Shown piece after piece: positions 1 through 9,132 of a DNA stretch of 64,000 nucleotides (positions within the stretch are counted from its first letter, which is position 1; each line of letters starts with the position of its first letter). The notes under the pieces are model-generated. The model worked only from the letters and a program-made list of their open reading frames with translations. It had not been told where the DNA came from and searched no databases. This DNA comes from Thiomonas delicata (GTDB taxonomy: Bacteria; Pseudomonadota; Gammaproteobacteria; Burkholderiales; Burkholderiaceae_C): contig NZ_LT592171.1 in NCBI RefSeq assembly GCF_900088825.1, positions 1,538,109-1,602,108 on the forward strand. The letters run 5' to 3'. A program made the position numbers and the translations under genes.

Positions 1-612
1 GAGGCCCTGGGCGAGCCGGCCGCCGCGTTGGCCAGGCTCTGGCGCGACAAGCAGCTGCAATACACCTGGCTGCGCACCCTGCAGGGACGCTATGCGGACT
101 TCGCCCAGGTCACCGCCGACGCGCTGGACTTCGCGCTGGACACCCTCGGCATCCACGACGCCGCGCTTCGGCAGCGTCTTCTCGACGCCTACCGCACGCC
201 GAGCGCCTACCCGGATGCCCCGGCCACGCTCGCGGCGCTGCATGGGCGCGGATTCCGCCTCGCCATCCTGTCCAACGGTACGCCGGAATGGCTGGACACC
301 GCGGTGCGCGCCAGCGGGCTCGGCGCCTCGCTCGACGCCGTGCTCTCGGCCGACACGGTCGGCGTCTACAAGCCGCATCCCGAGGTCTACCGTCAGGCCG
401 AACGTGCCCTGGGCCTGCCGGCAGCGGCGATCGGCTTCGTCTCGTCCAATGGCTGGGACGCCTATTCCGCGAGCGCCTACGGTCTGCAGGTGGTGTGGTG
501 CAACCGTGGCGGGCAGGCCGCCGAAAGGCTGCCTGCCGCGCCGCCCTACCAAGTCAGCAGCCTCGACGCCTTGCTGGATTTGCCCAAACCCCCGGCGCGG
601 GTGCAGACATAG
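1..612 (+). CDS. (S)-2-haloacid dehalogenase, type II (HAD superfamily), 5'-truncated by the window edge
   Basis: The frame is open from base 1, so the first HAD motif with the nucleophilic Asp lies outside the window and the true start is not visible. The segment WRDKQLQYTWLR, about ten codons in, is the signature of L-2-haloacid dehalogenases. It is followed by LSNGTPEW (motif II), the motif III lysine in VYKPHPEVY, and SSNGWDAYSASAYG, which matches the Ser-Asn-Trp-Asp acidic motif of this subgroup. Such enzymes hydrolyse short L-2-haloalkanoic acids to D-2-hydroxy acids in the cytoplasm. The natural substrate here is unknown and the gene could equally serve general detoxification. It converges on the permease gene ending at 635. 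Confidence 0.85.
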   Translation, partial: EALGEPAAALARLWRDKQLQYTWLRTLQGRYADFAQVTADALDFALDTLGIHDAALRQRLLDAYRTPSAYPDAPATLAALHGRGFRLAILSNGTPEWLDTAVRASGLGASLDAVLSADTVGVYKPHPEVYRQAERALGLPAAAIGFVSSNGWDAYSASAYGLQVVWCNRGGQAAERLPAAPPYQVSSLDALLDLPKPPARVQT

Positions 613-634
613 CGTGAACAGGCCCTAGACGCCG

Positions 635-1555
635 TCAATGCGCGGCGGCGATGCGTGGCCGCGCACGCAGCGCCACATGGATGCCCGCGAAGATCAGTGC
701 CGCGCCAAACAGGTGGTACAGCGCAATGCCTTCGTGCAGGAACAGATAGGACAGCAGCGCGGCGAACACGGGCGCGAGGTTCCCGAAATAGGCCGGGATC
801 TGCGCTCCGGTCCGCGCCACCGCCGTGCCCCAGCACACATAAGCCAGCAAGGACGCCAGCACCGCGGCATACGCGATCGACAGCACCACCGGCGCCCCCC
901 AATGCGTGCTCTCGCCCAGCACCCAATGTTCGTAGGCGGCGAAAGGCGCGATGAACAAAGTGCCCCAGGCCATTTGCGCCGAGAGCGACACGAAGGGCGA
1001 CAGGCCGAGCGGACGGCGACGCAGCTCCCAGGTGTAGAAGCCCCAGAGGAACACCGCCAGCAGCATCAGCAGATCACCGGGCGCGAGCGTCAATTGCAGC
1101 AGATGGGTGAGCTGCCCCTTGGTGACCACGACGATCACGCCCCCCACCGACAAGGCGGCACCCCACCAGGACCCCGCGCCGATCGGCTCGCGGTAGAACA
1201 CCGCGCCGATCAGCAGGATGAAGACCGGCGCGGCCGAAGTGATGAGCGAGACGTTCAGCGGCGAGGTGGTGTGCAGCGCCACGTACTGCAGCGAGTTGTA
1301 GCTCGCCACGCCGACAAGGCCCATGCAGGCCAACGGCTTCCAGTGCCGGCGCAGCACCGCGCGCTCGCGCCACAAGGCGGGCCCGGTGAACAGCAAGGAG
1401 ACCAGCAGCGCGAAAAACCAGCGGTCGAAACTCAGCGCCAGGGGCGGAATCTGCCCGACCATCAAGCGGCCGACCACGGCGTTTCCGGCCCAAAGCAGAG
1501 GTGGCAGGGTCAGCAGGAGAACCGTGCTGAAATCAAGTTTGGTGTGCGCGCGCAT
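635..1555 (-). CDS. EamA/DMT-family permease (drug/metabolite transporter)
   Basis: The 306-residue product has about ten hydrophobic segments in two EamA-like repeats. The first begins near residue 10 (LLLTLPPLLWAGNAVVGRLM) and the second near residue 165 with APGDLLMLLAVFLWGFYTWE. This is the usual length and topology of DMT inner-membrane exporters. The start ATG at 1555 gives the N-terminus MRAHTKLDF, directly before the first membrane helix. It lies 86 bp downstream of comEC on the same strand and may be co-transcribed with it. The substrate cannot be inferred from sequence; amino acids or small metabolites are usual for the family. Confidence 0.85.
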   Translation of the reverse strand: MRAHTKLDFSTVLLLTLPPLLWAGNAVVGRLMVGQIPPLALSFDRWFFALLVSLLFTGPALWRERAVLRRHWKPLACMGLVGVASYNSLQYVALHTTSPLNVSLITSAAPVFILLIGAVFYREPIGAGSWWGAALSVGGVIVVVTKGQLTHLLQLTLAPGDLLMLLAVFLWGFYTWELRRRPLGLSPFVSLSAQMAWGTLFIAPFAAYEHWVLGESTHWGAPVVLSIAYAAVLASLLAYVCWGTAVARTGAQIPAYFGNLAPVFAALLSYLFLHEGIALYHLFGAALIFAGIHVALRARPRIAAAH

Positions 1556-1641
1556 CCGGCCATTATTCCAAGCGGCACCGATCCTTGCTCGCAACCCTGT
1601 GGCCGCCGGCTTGCGGCCTGCTCGGATTCTCGACCCGGCGG

Positions 1642-4320
1642 CTATCTGGCGGCCGCTGCGCGGCGGGCGCCTGCCAGCGCCTCCGGAGGCGCGGATTGCG
1701 CTTGCGTCCAGCGCAAATGCCAATAGCGCCGCTGGCTCTCGCGCCAGGAACGCAGCATGCCGGGTTCGGCATCGCGCCATAGCAGGGCGCCGTCCCGGTC
1801 GGTACGGCGCACCGGCAACCCAAACTCGGCATAGCGCCGCATGACGTCGGGGTGTGGATGTCCGTAGCTGTTCATGAAACCCACCTGGATGGCGACGAGG
1901 CGCGGATGCACGGCCAGCAGAAATTCGGCGCTGGACGAGCTCTTGCTGCCGTGATGCGCGGCCAGCAGCAGGTCGGCCGCGAGCATCTCGGCCCGAGGCC
2001 CGGCCGCCAGCAGCCTTTCCTGCGCCCGCTCGATGTCCCCCGTGAGCAGCAGCGAGGCGTACCGGCTGGCCACGTGCAACACGCAGGAATGCGCGTTGGT
2101 GCGATGCGCGGGCGTGGCATCCCCGGGCTGGGGATGCAAGAGGGCGAATTCGACGCCATCCCACACCCAGCGCATGCCCGCGACACAGGGCTGGGCACTG
2201 GCATAGCCCAGTGCGAGCACGCGCTCGCGCGCCACCGAACTCACGGCAGCGGTCCCCGGATAGGCCCGCGCCAGGGAAACCGCTCCGCCGATGTGGTCGG
2301 CATCGGCATGGCTGAGCACGACCTTGTCCAGCCGCCGCTCGCCCAGCGCATGCAGCAGGGGCAACAAGATGCGTTCCCCGGCGTCGCTCTGCGGCCCCAG
2401 GGTCGGTCCGGCGTCGAACAAGAGCGTGTGCTTCGCCGTGCGCACGATGATGCCCATGCCCTGACCCACGTCCGCGAGCCAGGCCTCCACATGCCCATCC
2501 TGTGGGCGCTGGCCCGGGTTGAACAGCAACGGCGCAAGCAGGGCAAAACCCGGAACGCGAAGACGCCATGGCCAGGGCAAGACCAGCGCCAAGACGCCCA
2601 ATGCCGCCAACGGCAAGGCCGGCCATGCCGGGGCCGCCGCATGCCACTGCGCCTGGGGCCATGCGGCGATCTGCGCCAGCAGCCATGCAAGCCAAGCTTG
2701 CGCCCATGCCGCCGCCTGCCAGACCCACGTGTCGAGCGGAGCCGGCAGGATCAGCCCGAGCACGGATAACGGCGCCACCCAGAGGGTGACCACCGGGATG
2801 GCCACGGCATTGGCCAGCGGCGAAAGCAAGGCGATTTGTTGAAAAAACAGCAAGGTCAGCGGTGCGAGCGCCAGCGTGACCGCCCATTGCGAGCGGCCCG
2901 CTGCCTTGAGTCGCGCCAGGCTCGACTGCCCCAGCGTCTGCCGGCCATCGGGCGCAGTGGCCTGTTGCCGGATGCCCTGCTGGTCCTGCCGCGCCACGGT
3001 CGACGGGTCGGACAGGAACAGGATGGCCACAGCGCAGAACGACAGCCAGAAGCCCGGCTGCTGCACCGCCCAAGGATCCCACAACAGCACGGCGCAAAGC
3101 GCCCATGCCAGCGTTTGGAGCCAGCTCAATCGCAAGCCGGCCATGCGCAGCAAAAGGCCCGCGCCCAGCATGAGCAACGTGCGTTGCGCCGGCACGCCGA
3201 AGCCGGCGAGCAGGCAATAGGCGGTGGCCGCCAGCAGTCCGCAGGCCGCCGCGACCGTCGGCGCCGGCAGCCACAACGGCCCAGGCCTGCGCAGGCGCGC
3301 GGTGCGGCGCCACAACGCAGCCGCCGACCAGGCCGCGATCCAGGCCAGCATGGTGATGTGCAGGCCGGAAATGCTCATCAGATGGGCAACGCCGGTGATG
3401 CGGTAAACCGCCCATTCGCGCGAGGGGATGGCCGCCTGATCACCCAGCGCCAGCGCGGCGATGACGCCTGCCTGCGGGTTGCCGGACAGCGCCGCATCGA
3501 TGCGCGCGCGCAGCGCGTCGCGCAGCGACTCGAGCGCCAGCGCGGAGCTGCCGGCCAAGCGCCCGAGCGGCGTGGGTGGTTCGTAACGCCTGGCCTGGCT
3601 GACCGTGGCGGTGGCGCCGACCCCCTGCTCGAACAGCCACAGCTCGGCGTCGAAACCCGCCGGATTGGCGCTCCCATGCACCGGCTTCAAGCGCAAGGGC
3701 AGCCGCCACACCTCGCCGGGATGCACCAGCGGTGGCGCGGCCATGACGGCCTCGGCTTCGCCGCTGCCCGACGCGGCATCCGACCAGTCCTTGCGCGGAC
3801 GCGGCGCGTGCCAGGACACCAGAATGCGCGCGGGCATGCCTGGCACGAGATGCAAGGGGACGAAGACGAAGCGGGTGCTGTCCGGATGGCGCACAGGCAG
3901 GCTTTCGACCACGCCTTCGACAGGCATTACCTGGCCCCAGAGCGGCGGCGCCAGGCGGTCGGCCAGCCGATGCCCGGCGCGCCACCCGGCCGCGCCATAA
4001 GCGAGACACGCCGCCGCGGCCAGGGCCAGGACCGCTTGCAACGCGGCGATCGCGCGTCGCCTGCGGCCCGGCGCCGCAGCGGCCTGCTCGGCGTTTCGGC
4101 CTGCTGCCCGTTCGCCCACGCCCCGCCAGCGCGCGCGCAGCGTGACGGCGCCCGACACCACCAGCCAGGCGATCGCCGCTGCGCACATCCAGAGATACGT
4201 CCGCGACGGCCAGAGGGTCGCCTGCTGCATTTGCAGCAGACTTCCGAGCAACAGGCCGAGCGCGATTGTGGGCATCCGACATCGTTTCCGTGATGCCCCA
4301 ATTGTTGCATTTAGTTTCAC
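1642..4320 (-). CDS. comEC: DNA internalization/competence protein ComEC/Rec2
   Basis: This 892-residue protein has the three parts of ComEC: an N-terminal hydrophobic and DUF4131-like region, a central polytopic Competence domain (GVAHLMSISGLHITMLAWIA and following helices), and a C-terminal metallo-beta-lactamase-like domain. That last domain holds DVGQGMGIIV, the metal-binding LSHADADHIGGA and LAAHHGSKSSSS. ComEC forms the inner-membrane channel for single-stranded DNA in natural transformation, and the nuclease-like domain probably degrades the second strand. The gene appears intact. An internal ATG at 4275 (MPTIALGLLLG) is a good alternative start because it directly precedes the first membrane helix. 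Other competence genes are not adjacent, which is normal. Confidence 0.93.
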   Translation of the reverse strand: MKLNATIGASRKRCRMPTIALGLLLGSLLQMQQATLWPSRTYLWMCAAAIAWLVVSGAVTLRARWRGVGERAAGRNAEQAAAAPGRRRRAIAALQAVLALAAAACLAYGAAGWRAGHRLADRLAPPLWGQVMPVEGVVESLPVRHPDSTRFVFVPLHLVPGMPARILVSWHAPRPRKDWSDAASGSGEAEAVMAAPPLVHPGEVWRLPLRLKPVHGSANPAGFDAELWLFEQGVGATATVSQARRYEPPTPLGRLAGSSALALESLRDALRARIDAALSGNPQAGVIAALALGDQAAIPSREWAVYRITGVAHLMSISGLHITMLAWIAAWSAAALWRRTARLRRPGPLWLPAPTVAAACGLLAATAYCLLAGFGVPAQRTLLMLGAGLLLRMAGLRLSWLQTLAWALCAVLLWDPWAVQQPGFWLSFCAVAILFLSDPSTVARQDQQGIRQQATAPDGRQTLGQSSLARLKAAGRSQWAVTLALAPLTLLFFQQIALLSPLANAVAIPVVTLWVAPLSVLGLILPAPLDTWVWQAAAWAQAWLAWLLAQIAAWPQAQWHAAAPAWPALPLAALGVLALVLPWPWRLRVPGFALLAPLLFNPGQRPQDGHVEAWLADVGQGMGIIVRTAKHTLLFDAGPTLGPQSDAGERILLPLLHALGERRLDKVVLSHADADHIGGAVSLARAYPGTAAVSSVARERVLALGYASAQPCVAGMRWVWDGVEFALLHPQPGDATPAHRTNAHSCVLHVASRYASLLLTGDIERAQERLLAAGPRAEMLAADLLLAAHHGSKSSSSAEFLLAVHPRLVAIQVGFMNSYGHPHPDVMRRYAEFGLPVRRTDRDGALLWRDAEPGMLRSWRESQRRYWHLRWTQAQSAPPEALAGARRAAAAR

Positions 4321-4380
4321 ATTGCTCGTGGCCGGCGCGTCCTGGTGTCAAAATGAGCACAACACGATCGAGCCAGCACC

Positions 4381-5148
4381 ATGCCCACGACCTCGACCCT
4401 GCGCATTGCCGCGGTCTCCGACATCCACGGCAATCTTGCCGCCTTGCATGCGGTGCTGGACGACATTGCGCGGCGCGGTGCCGACCTCATCGTCGACTGC
4501 GGCGACCTGCTCAGCGGGCCGCTGTGGCCGCGCGAGACCGCCGAGCTGCTGATGCGTCTTGATTGGCCGTCCATCGCGGGCAATCACGAGCGCCAGTTGC
4601 TGGCCTGCGCCCAATCGCCCGGCGGGGCGCCGGATCAGTTCGCCTTCGAAGCCTGCGAGGACCGGCACCTCGCCTGGCTCGCTGCCCTGCCCGCGTCCCG
4701 CACACCCGTGCCGGATGTCCTGATGGTGCATGGGCGGCCGGAAAATGATCTGGACTATCTGCTCGAAACCGTGAGCCCGGACGCCGGCGCGGCGGGCGCG
4801 CGCCTGGCGCGGCCGCAGGAAATCGCCGCGCGGCTGAAGGGACTGGATCGGCCCCAGCTACTGCTTTGCGGCCACAGTCATCAGCCGCGTGTCGTGCGGC
4901 ACGGGCCGAGCCTGCTGGTGAACCCAGGAAGCGTGGGTCTACCCGCCTTCGACGACCTTCATGGCGGGTTTCACGTCATCGAAACCGGTAGCCCGCACGC
5001 GCGCTACGCGCTATGCGAGCGCCGCGCGGGACGCTGGAGCGCGGCGCTGCTCGCGGTGGATTACGACTGGGATGCGGCGGCGCGCAAGGCGCGCGCCGAA
5101 GGGGCCGCGGACTGGGCCGCGTGGCTGGAAAGCGGCCGCGCGATGTAA
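4381..5148 (+). CDS. calcineurin-like metallophosphoesterase (YfcE/MJ0936-like)
   Basis: The 255-residue product shows the metallophosphoesterase motifs in order: SDIHGN (residues 14-19), DCGDLLSG, GNHER, MVHGRP and GHSHQP, followed by NPGSVGLP. This pattern is that of the YfcE/MJ0936 branch of soluble two-metal phosphodiesterases. The C-terminal 50 residues are Arg/Ala-rich and less conserved. The physiological substrate is unknown for most members. The gene is divergent from comEC with a roughly 60-bp gap and converges on the NUDIX gene. Confidence 0.85.
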   Translation: MPTTSTLRIAAVSDIHGNLAALHAVLDDIARRGADLIVDCGDLLSGPLWPRETAELLMRLDWPSIAGNHERQLLACAQSPGGAPDQFAFEACEDRHLAWLAALPASRTPVPDVLMVHGRPENDLDYLLETVSPDAGAAGARLARPQEIAARLKGLDRPQLLLCGHSHQPRVVRHGPSLLVNPGSVGLPAFDDLHGGFHVIETGSPHARYALCERRAGRWSAALLAVDYDWDAAARKARAEGAADWAAWLESGRAM

Positions 5149-5172
5149 GCCCGCCGCGGCGCCGCGACGTGG

Positions 5173-5763
5173 TCAGTCCGTGCTCAGCGCCTGCCAGGGC
5201 AGGTCCCAGGCACCGGACAAGAGCTTGTCCAGCCAGAACGCGCCGATCACGGTCTTGACGTCGGTGACGGTCCCGTCGCGGACCCAGTCCAGGACCTGCC
5301 GCGGTTCCGCCTCGAAGACGTCGAGAAACTCATGGGCGTCGAGCTGCTGGCGCCCAGGAGTCAGATCGCGCGCCAGCACGAGGTGGATCGCCTCGTCGGA
5401 ATAGGAAATGGCGTTGTTGATGATGCCGATATAGGCCCACTCGCGCGCCGTGTAGCCGGTTTCCTCGCGCAGTTCTCGCTGGGCGCAGACTTGCCAGCTC
5501 TCGCCGGGGTCGAGCTTGCCCGCCGGGAACTCGATCATCACGCGGTGCATGGGCGTGCGCCACTGCCGCTCCATCAGCACGCGACCGTTGGCCAGCAGCG
5601 GGATGACCATGACGGCGCCGGAATGCCTGATGTATTCGCGTTCGGCCAAGGCGCCGTCCGGCAGGCGCACGGTATCGCGCTGCACGTGCAGGAAGTTGCC
5701 GTCGAACACCCGGTGCGAGGACACCACGATTTCCTGCAGGTCGGCGTGCACGGGCTCGGTCAT
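5173..5763 (-). CDS. NUDIX hydrolase, ADP-ribose pyrophosphatase-like
   Basis: The 196-residue protein carries a complete NUDIX box at residues 82-104: the glycine, GES segment, RELREETG core and final aromatic all fit GX5EX7REUXEEXGU. The upstream stretch QWRTPMHRVMIEFPAGKLDPGE and the overall length are typical of ADP-ribose or nucleoside-diphosphate-sugar hydrolases. Such enzymes cleave ADP-ribose to AMP and ribose 5-phosphate and limit free ADP-ribose. It is the last gene of the minus-strand run that includes the nuo operon and lies 21 bp after the DUF2818 gene, so co-transcription is plausible. Confidence 0.88.
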   Translation of the reverse strand: MTEPVHADLQEIVVSSHRVFDGNFLHVQRDTVRLPDGALAEREYIRHSGAVMVIPLLANGRVLMERQWRTPMHRVMIEFPAGKLDPGESWQVCAQRELREETGYTAREWAYIGIINNAISYSDEAIHLVLARDLTPGRQQLDAHEFLDVFEAEPRQVLDWVRDGTVTDVKTVIGAFWLDKLLSGAWDLPWQALSTD

Positions 5764-5784
5764 GGGCTGCGTCGGTCGGCGCGT

Positions 5785-6087
5785 TTAATCGGTGATGCGG
5801 CGCGTGAGGTAGCGCGCCACGTAGCCGGGAAAGGCCAGCACGATGAACATCGAAGCCGACACGGCATAGAACTCCCACTTCTGCGGGTAGATCTGGCCGA
5901 GGCGCGATTCGAGCGCCAGCGACAGGCCGCCCACGATGAAGTACAAAACGATGAGTTCGCCCACCCGCATGATCCAGCCCTTGTCGCGCTTGAGCGGAAA
6001 GATGAGGAAAAAGCGGTTGGACAAGAACGGCAGGTTGGCGCCAATGATGGCCAACACCAGCACCAGCCAGACAGCGGACGATTGCAT
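5785..6087 (-). CDS. DUF2818 family membrane protein downstream of nuoN
   Basis: This 100-residue protein has three hydrophobic segments (about residues 5-30, 43-60 and 74-92) and ends KRADRR-like in its basic tail (ARYLTRRITD). It matches DUF2818, a small inner-membrane family found directly behind nuoN in Burkholderiales. Its function is unknown. The constant position after complex I genes suggests a link to complex I assembly or stability, but that is inference from context only. The start ATG at 6087 lies about 50 bp from the nuoN stop. Confidence 0.82.
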   Translation of the reverse strand: MQSSAVWLVLVLAIIGANLPFLSNRFFLIFPLKRDKGWIMRVGELIVLYFIVGGLSLALESRLGQIYPQKWEFYAVSASMFIVLAFPGYVARYLTRRITD

Positions 6088-6138
6088 GGATAAGGGATTT
6101 CCGGAAGATGCGTGGTAATGGGAGGCAACAGCCCTGGG

Positions 6139-7599
6139 TCAGTGCAGCGAGTTGGCGATGGCCTGGTAGCACAGCGTCATCAAGCCGCCGGGGACGATTC
6201 CCAGCGCCAGCACCGACAAGCCGTTGAGCGACATCAGAACCCAGGCGGTCGGCGATGCCTGCACCTTGTGTTCCCGTGTCGGCGCGTCAAAATACATCGT
6301 CTTGATCATGCGCAGATAGTAGAAGGCGCCGACCACGGACAGGATCACCGCGAGCACGACGAGCCAGACGCGGCCTGTGGCGAGCAAGACCGAAAGCACT
6401 TCGAATTTGGCATAGAACCCGGCGAACGGCGGCAGGCCGGCAAGCGAGAACATCAGGAAGGTCATGATGCCAGCCAGCCAAGGATGCGTCTTGCCCAGCC
6501 CGGCGAAATCCTGGATGTCTTCGGCCTCGAAACCCTGGTGGGCCATGAACATGATGATGCCGAAGGTCCCGAGCGTGGTGAGCACATAGATCACGAGGTA
6601 GAACAAGGAGGCGCTGTAGGCCACCGAAGCCGAAATGCCGTTGCCGTTGATCATGCCCGACATCAGCCCCAAGAGCATGAAGCCGATCTGGGCGATCGTG
6701 GAATAGGCCAGCATGCGCTTGAGATTGGTTTGCGCAATGGCGGCAAAGTTCCCGATGGCCATGGACAGCACGGCCAGCACCACCAGCATCTGCTGCCAGT
6801 CCATGGCCAGAGGGAACAGCCCTTCCACCAAGAGCCGGATGCTCATGGCGAAAGCGGCGAGCTTGGGTGCGCCCCCGACCAGCAAGACCACCGCGGTGGG
6901 AGCGCCCTGATAGACGTCGGGAATCCACATGTGAAACGGGGCGGCGCCGAGCTTGAAGGCCAGTCCGGCGACGATGAACACGATCCCCATGACCAGCGCG
7001 GCGCGGTTGAGCGGTTCGAGCGAAATGGTCTTGAAGGCCACGGCCAGATCCAGCGAGCCGGTGGCGCCGTAGATCATGGACATGCCGTAGAGCAGGAAGC
7101 CCGACGCCAGCGCGCCGAGCACGAAATACTTCATGGCGGCCTCGGTGGCCAGCGCCGAGTCGCGGCGCAAGGCCACCAGCGCATACAGCGCCAGGGAAAG
7201 CAGTTCGAGCCCGAGATAGATGACCAGAAGGTTATTGCCGGAGATCATCACGAACTGGCCGAGCAGGGCAAACAGCGCGAGGCTGAACAGCTCGCCGCCC
7301 CACATGCCGCGATCCAGCGCGTAGCGCCGGGCGTAGATCAGGCTCATGCCCGTGGCCGCCGTGGTGAACAGCTTGAGCAGCATGGCCATGGGATCGACGA
7401 TGACCATGCGGTCCATCGCGAACAGATCGAAGCCAGCCATGTAGTAAGCCGCGTTCAACACGAGCAGGACCAGCAGGGTGAACAAGGTCAGGCCATAGGC
7501 CACGCGATGCTCGGCGCCTTTGAAAAACAGGTCGGCGAGCATGACCACGCAAGCCATGATCAGCAGGAAGATCTCGGGATAGACCGCAATCCAGTTCAT
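6139..7599 (-). CDS. nuoN: NADH-quinone oxidoreductase subunit N
   Basis: NuoN is one of the three antiporter-like proton-pumping subunits of the complex I membrane arm. The 486-residue product has about fourteen membrane helices. It keeps the conserved Glu/Lys-bearing segments typical of the Proton_antipo_M domain, for example GNNLLVIYLGLELLSLALYA and LGAAPFHMWIPDVYQGAP. It follows nuoM with a 15-bp gap and is the last core subunit gene of the operon. Length and start (MNWIAVYPEIFLL) are normal for the family, and no damage is seen. Confidence 0.96.
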   Translation of the reverse strand: MNWIAVYPEIFLLIMACVVMLADLFFKGAEHRVAYGLTLFTLLVLLVLNAAYYMAGFDLFAMDRMVIVDPMAMLLKLFTTAATGMSLIYARRYALDRGMWGGELFSLALFALLGQFVMISGNNLLVIYLGLELLSLALYALVALRRDSALATEAAMKYFVLGALASGFLLYGMSMIYGATGSLDLAVAFKTISLEPLNRAALVMGIVFIVAGLAFKLGAAPFHMWIPDVYQGAPTAVVLLVGGAPKLAAFAMSIRLLVEGLFPLAMDWQQMLVVLAVLSMAIGNFAAIAQTNLKRMLAYSTIAQIGFMLLGLMSGMINGNGISASVAYSASLFYLVIYVLTTLGTFGIIMFMAHQGFEAEDIQDFAGLGKTHPWLAGIMTFLMFSLAGLPPFAGFYAKFEVLSVLLATGRVWLVVLAVILSVVGAFYYLRMIKTMYFDAPTREHKVQASPTAWVLMSLNGLSVLALGIVPGGLMTLCYQAIANSLH

Positions 7600-7614
7600 C
7601 GTGAAGGGGCAGGC

Positions 7615-9099
7615 TTACTGCAGTTTGGAAGCAGCGACATGCTGCAGGAGTTGGGTGACGCTGGCTTGCATCGGATCGGTGAAGAATTTGGGGTACAGGC
7701 CGAACCACAGCACGGCGGCCGCCAGGACGCCAAGGATGAGAAATTCGCGAGCGCCGATGTCCTTCAGCGCCGCGACGTGATCGTTGGCCACCGGGCCGAA
7801 GAACACGCGCTTGACCATCCACAAGGTGTAGCCCGCCGCCAGGATCAGCGTCGTCGCGGCAAGCAGGCCCAGCCAGAAGCTGCTCTTGACCGCGGCCAGG
7901 ATCACCATCCATTCGCCGACGAAGCCGCTGGTCCCCGGCAAGCCGGCATTGGCCATGCCGAACAGCACGGCGAACGCGGCGAAGCGCGGCATGGGGCCGG
8001 TCACTCCGCCATAGTCGGCGATCTGCCGGGTGTGCATGCGGTCGTACAGCACGCCGATGCTCATGAACATGGCACCCGAGACGAAGCCGTGCGAGATCAT
8101 CTGCACCAGCCCGCCCTGCACGCCCAGGTCGGAGAACAGGAAGAAGCCCAGGGTGACGAAACCCATGTGCGCGATGGACGAGTAGGCGACCAGCTTTTTC
8201 ATGTCGGTCTGCACCATCGCCACCAGGCCGATGTAGATGACCGCGATGATGGACAGGGCGATGACCACCGGCGCCAGTTCATGGCTGGCGTCCGGCACGA
8301 TGGGCAGCACGAAGCGCACGAAGCCGTAGGCGCCGAGCTTGAGCATGATGGCCGCCAGCACGATGGAGCCCCCGGTCGGCGCCTCGACGTGCGCATCGGG
8401 CAGCCAGGTGTGGACCGGCCACATCGGGATCTTGACCGCGAAGGCGAAGAAGAAGGCCACGAACAGCAGGATCTGCGCCATGCGCGACAGCGGCACGGTG
8501 TACCAGTCGAGGATGTTGAAGCTGCCGCCCGACTGGAAGTACAGATAGATCAGCGCGACCAGCATCAGCAGCGAGCCGAGCAGGGTGTAGAGGAAGAACT
8601 TGAACGCCGCATAGACCCGGCGCGGACCGCCCCAGATGCCGATGATGAGGTACATCGGAATCAACGTGGCCTCGAAGAAGACGTAAAACAGGATGCCGTC
8701 GAGCGCGCAGAACACCCCCACCATCAACCCGGAGAGGATGAGGAAGGACGCCATGTAGAGCGGCACGCGCTCGGTGATCACCTCCCAGCCGGCAATCACG
8801 GTGATGACGGTGATGAAGGCCGTCAGCGGGATGAACCACAGGGAAATGCCGTCGATGCCGAGGTGGTAGTGGATGTTGAACGGCTCGATCCAGGGCGCGC
8901 GCTCGACGAACTGCATGCCGGCGTCGGCCATGTTGAACCCGGTGACCAGCGGGATGGTCACGAGCAAGCTCAGCAAGGCGCCGACCAGCGCCAGCCAGCG
9001 CATGGCAGGGGCGTTGGTCTCGCGCCCGAGCAGCAGGATCAGGATGCCGAAGGCGATGGGCGTCCAGATGGACAGGCTCAGCAAGGGTAGCGATTGCAT
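7615..9099 (-). CDS. nuoM: NADH-quinone oxidoreductase subunit M
   Basis: NuoM is the second antiporter-like proton-pumping subunit of complex I. The 494-residue product has the expected chain of about fourteen helices. Family landmarks include FYVFFEATLIPMYLIIGIWG and VKIPMWPVHTWLPDAHVEAP, holding the functional Glu and Lys/His residues of the half-channels. Its ATG at 9099 lies 33 bp after the nuoL stop. Transcription order is nuoL-nuoM-nuoN as in most proteobacteria. Nothing unusual is visible. Confidence 0.96.
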   Translation of the reverse strand: MQSLPLLSLSIWTPIAFGILILLLGRETNAPAMRWLALVGALLSLLVTIPLVTGFNMADAGMQFVERAPWIEPFNIHYHLGIDGISLWFIPLTAFITVITVIAGWEVITERVPLYMASFLILSGLMVGVFCALDGILFYVFFEATLIPMYLIIGIWGGPRRVYAAFKFFLYTLLGSLLMLVALIYLYFQSGGSFNILDWYTVPLSRMAQILLFVAFFFAFAVKIPMWPVHTWLPDAHVEAPTGGSIVLAAIMLKLGAYGFVRFVLPIVPDASHELAPVVIALSIIAVIYIGLVAMVQTDMKKLVAYSSIAHMGFVTLGFFLFSDLGVQGGLVQMISHGFVSGAMFMSIGVLYDRMHTRQIADYGGVTGPMPRFAAFAVLFGMANAGLPGTSGFVGEWMVILAAVKSSFWLGLLAATTLILAAGYTLWMVKRVFFGPVANDHVAALKDIGAREFLILGVLAAAVLWFGLYPKFFTDPMQASVTQLLQHVAASKLQ

Positions 9100-9132
9100 A
9101 GGGTTGAACGAAAGCCGCGGGCCCTGTTGGAT

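Noticed and set aside
6112-9090. 992-codon open frame on the plus strand opposite nuoN and nuoM
   Set aside because: Its product is Gln/His/Glu/Asp-rich with no domain; it mirrors the codon pattern of the real membrane-protein genes in a GC-rich genome.
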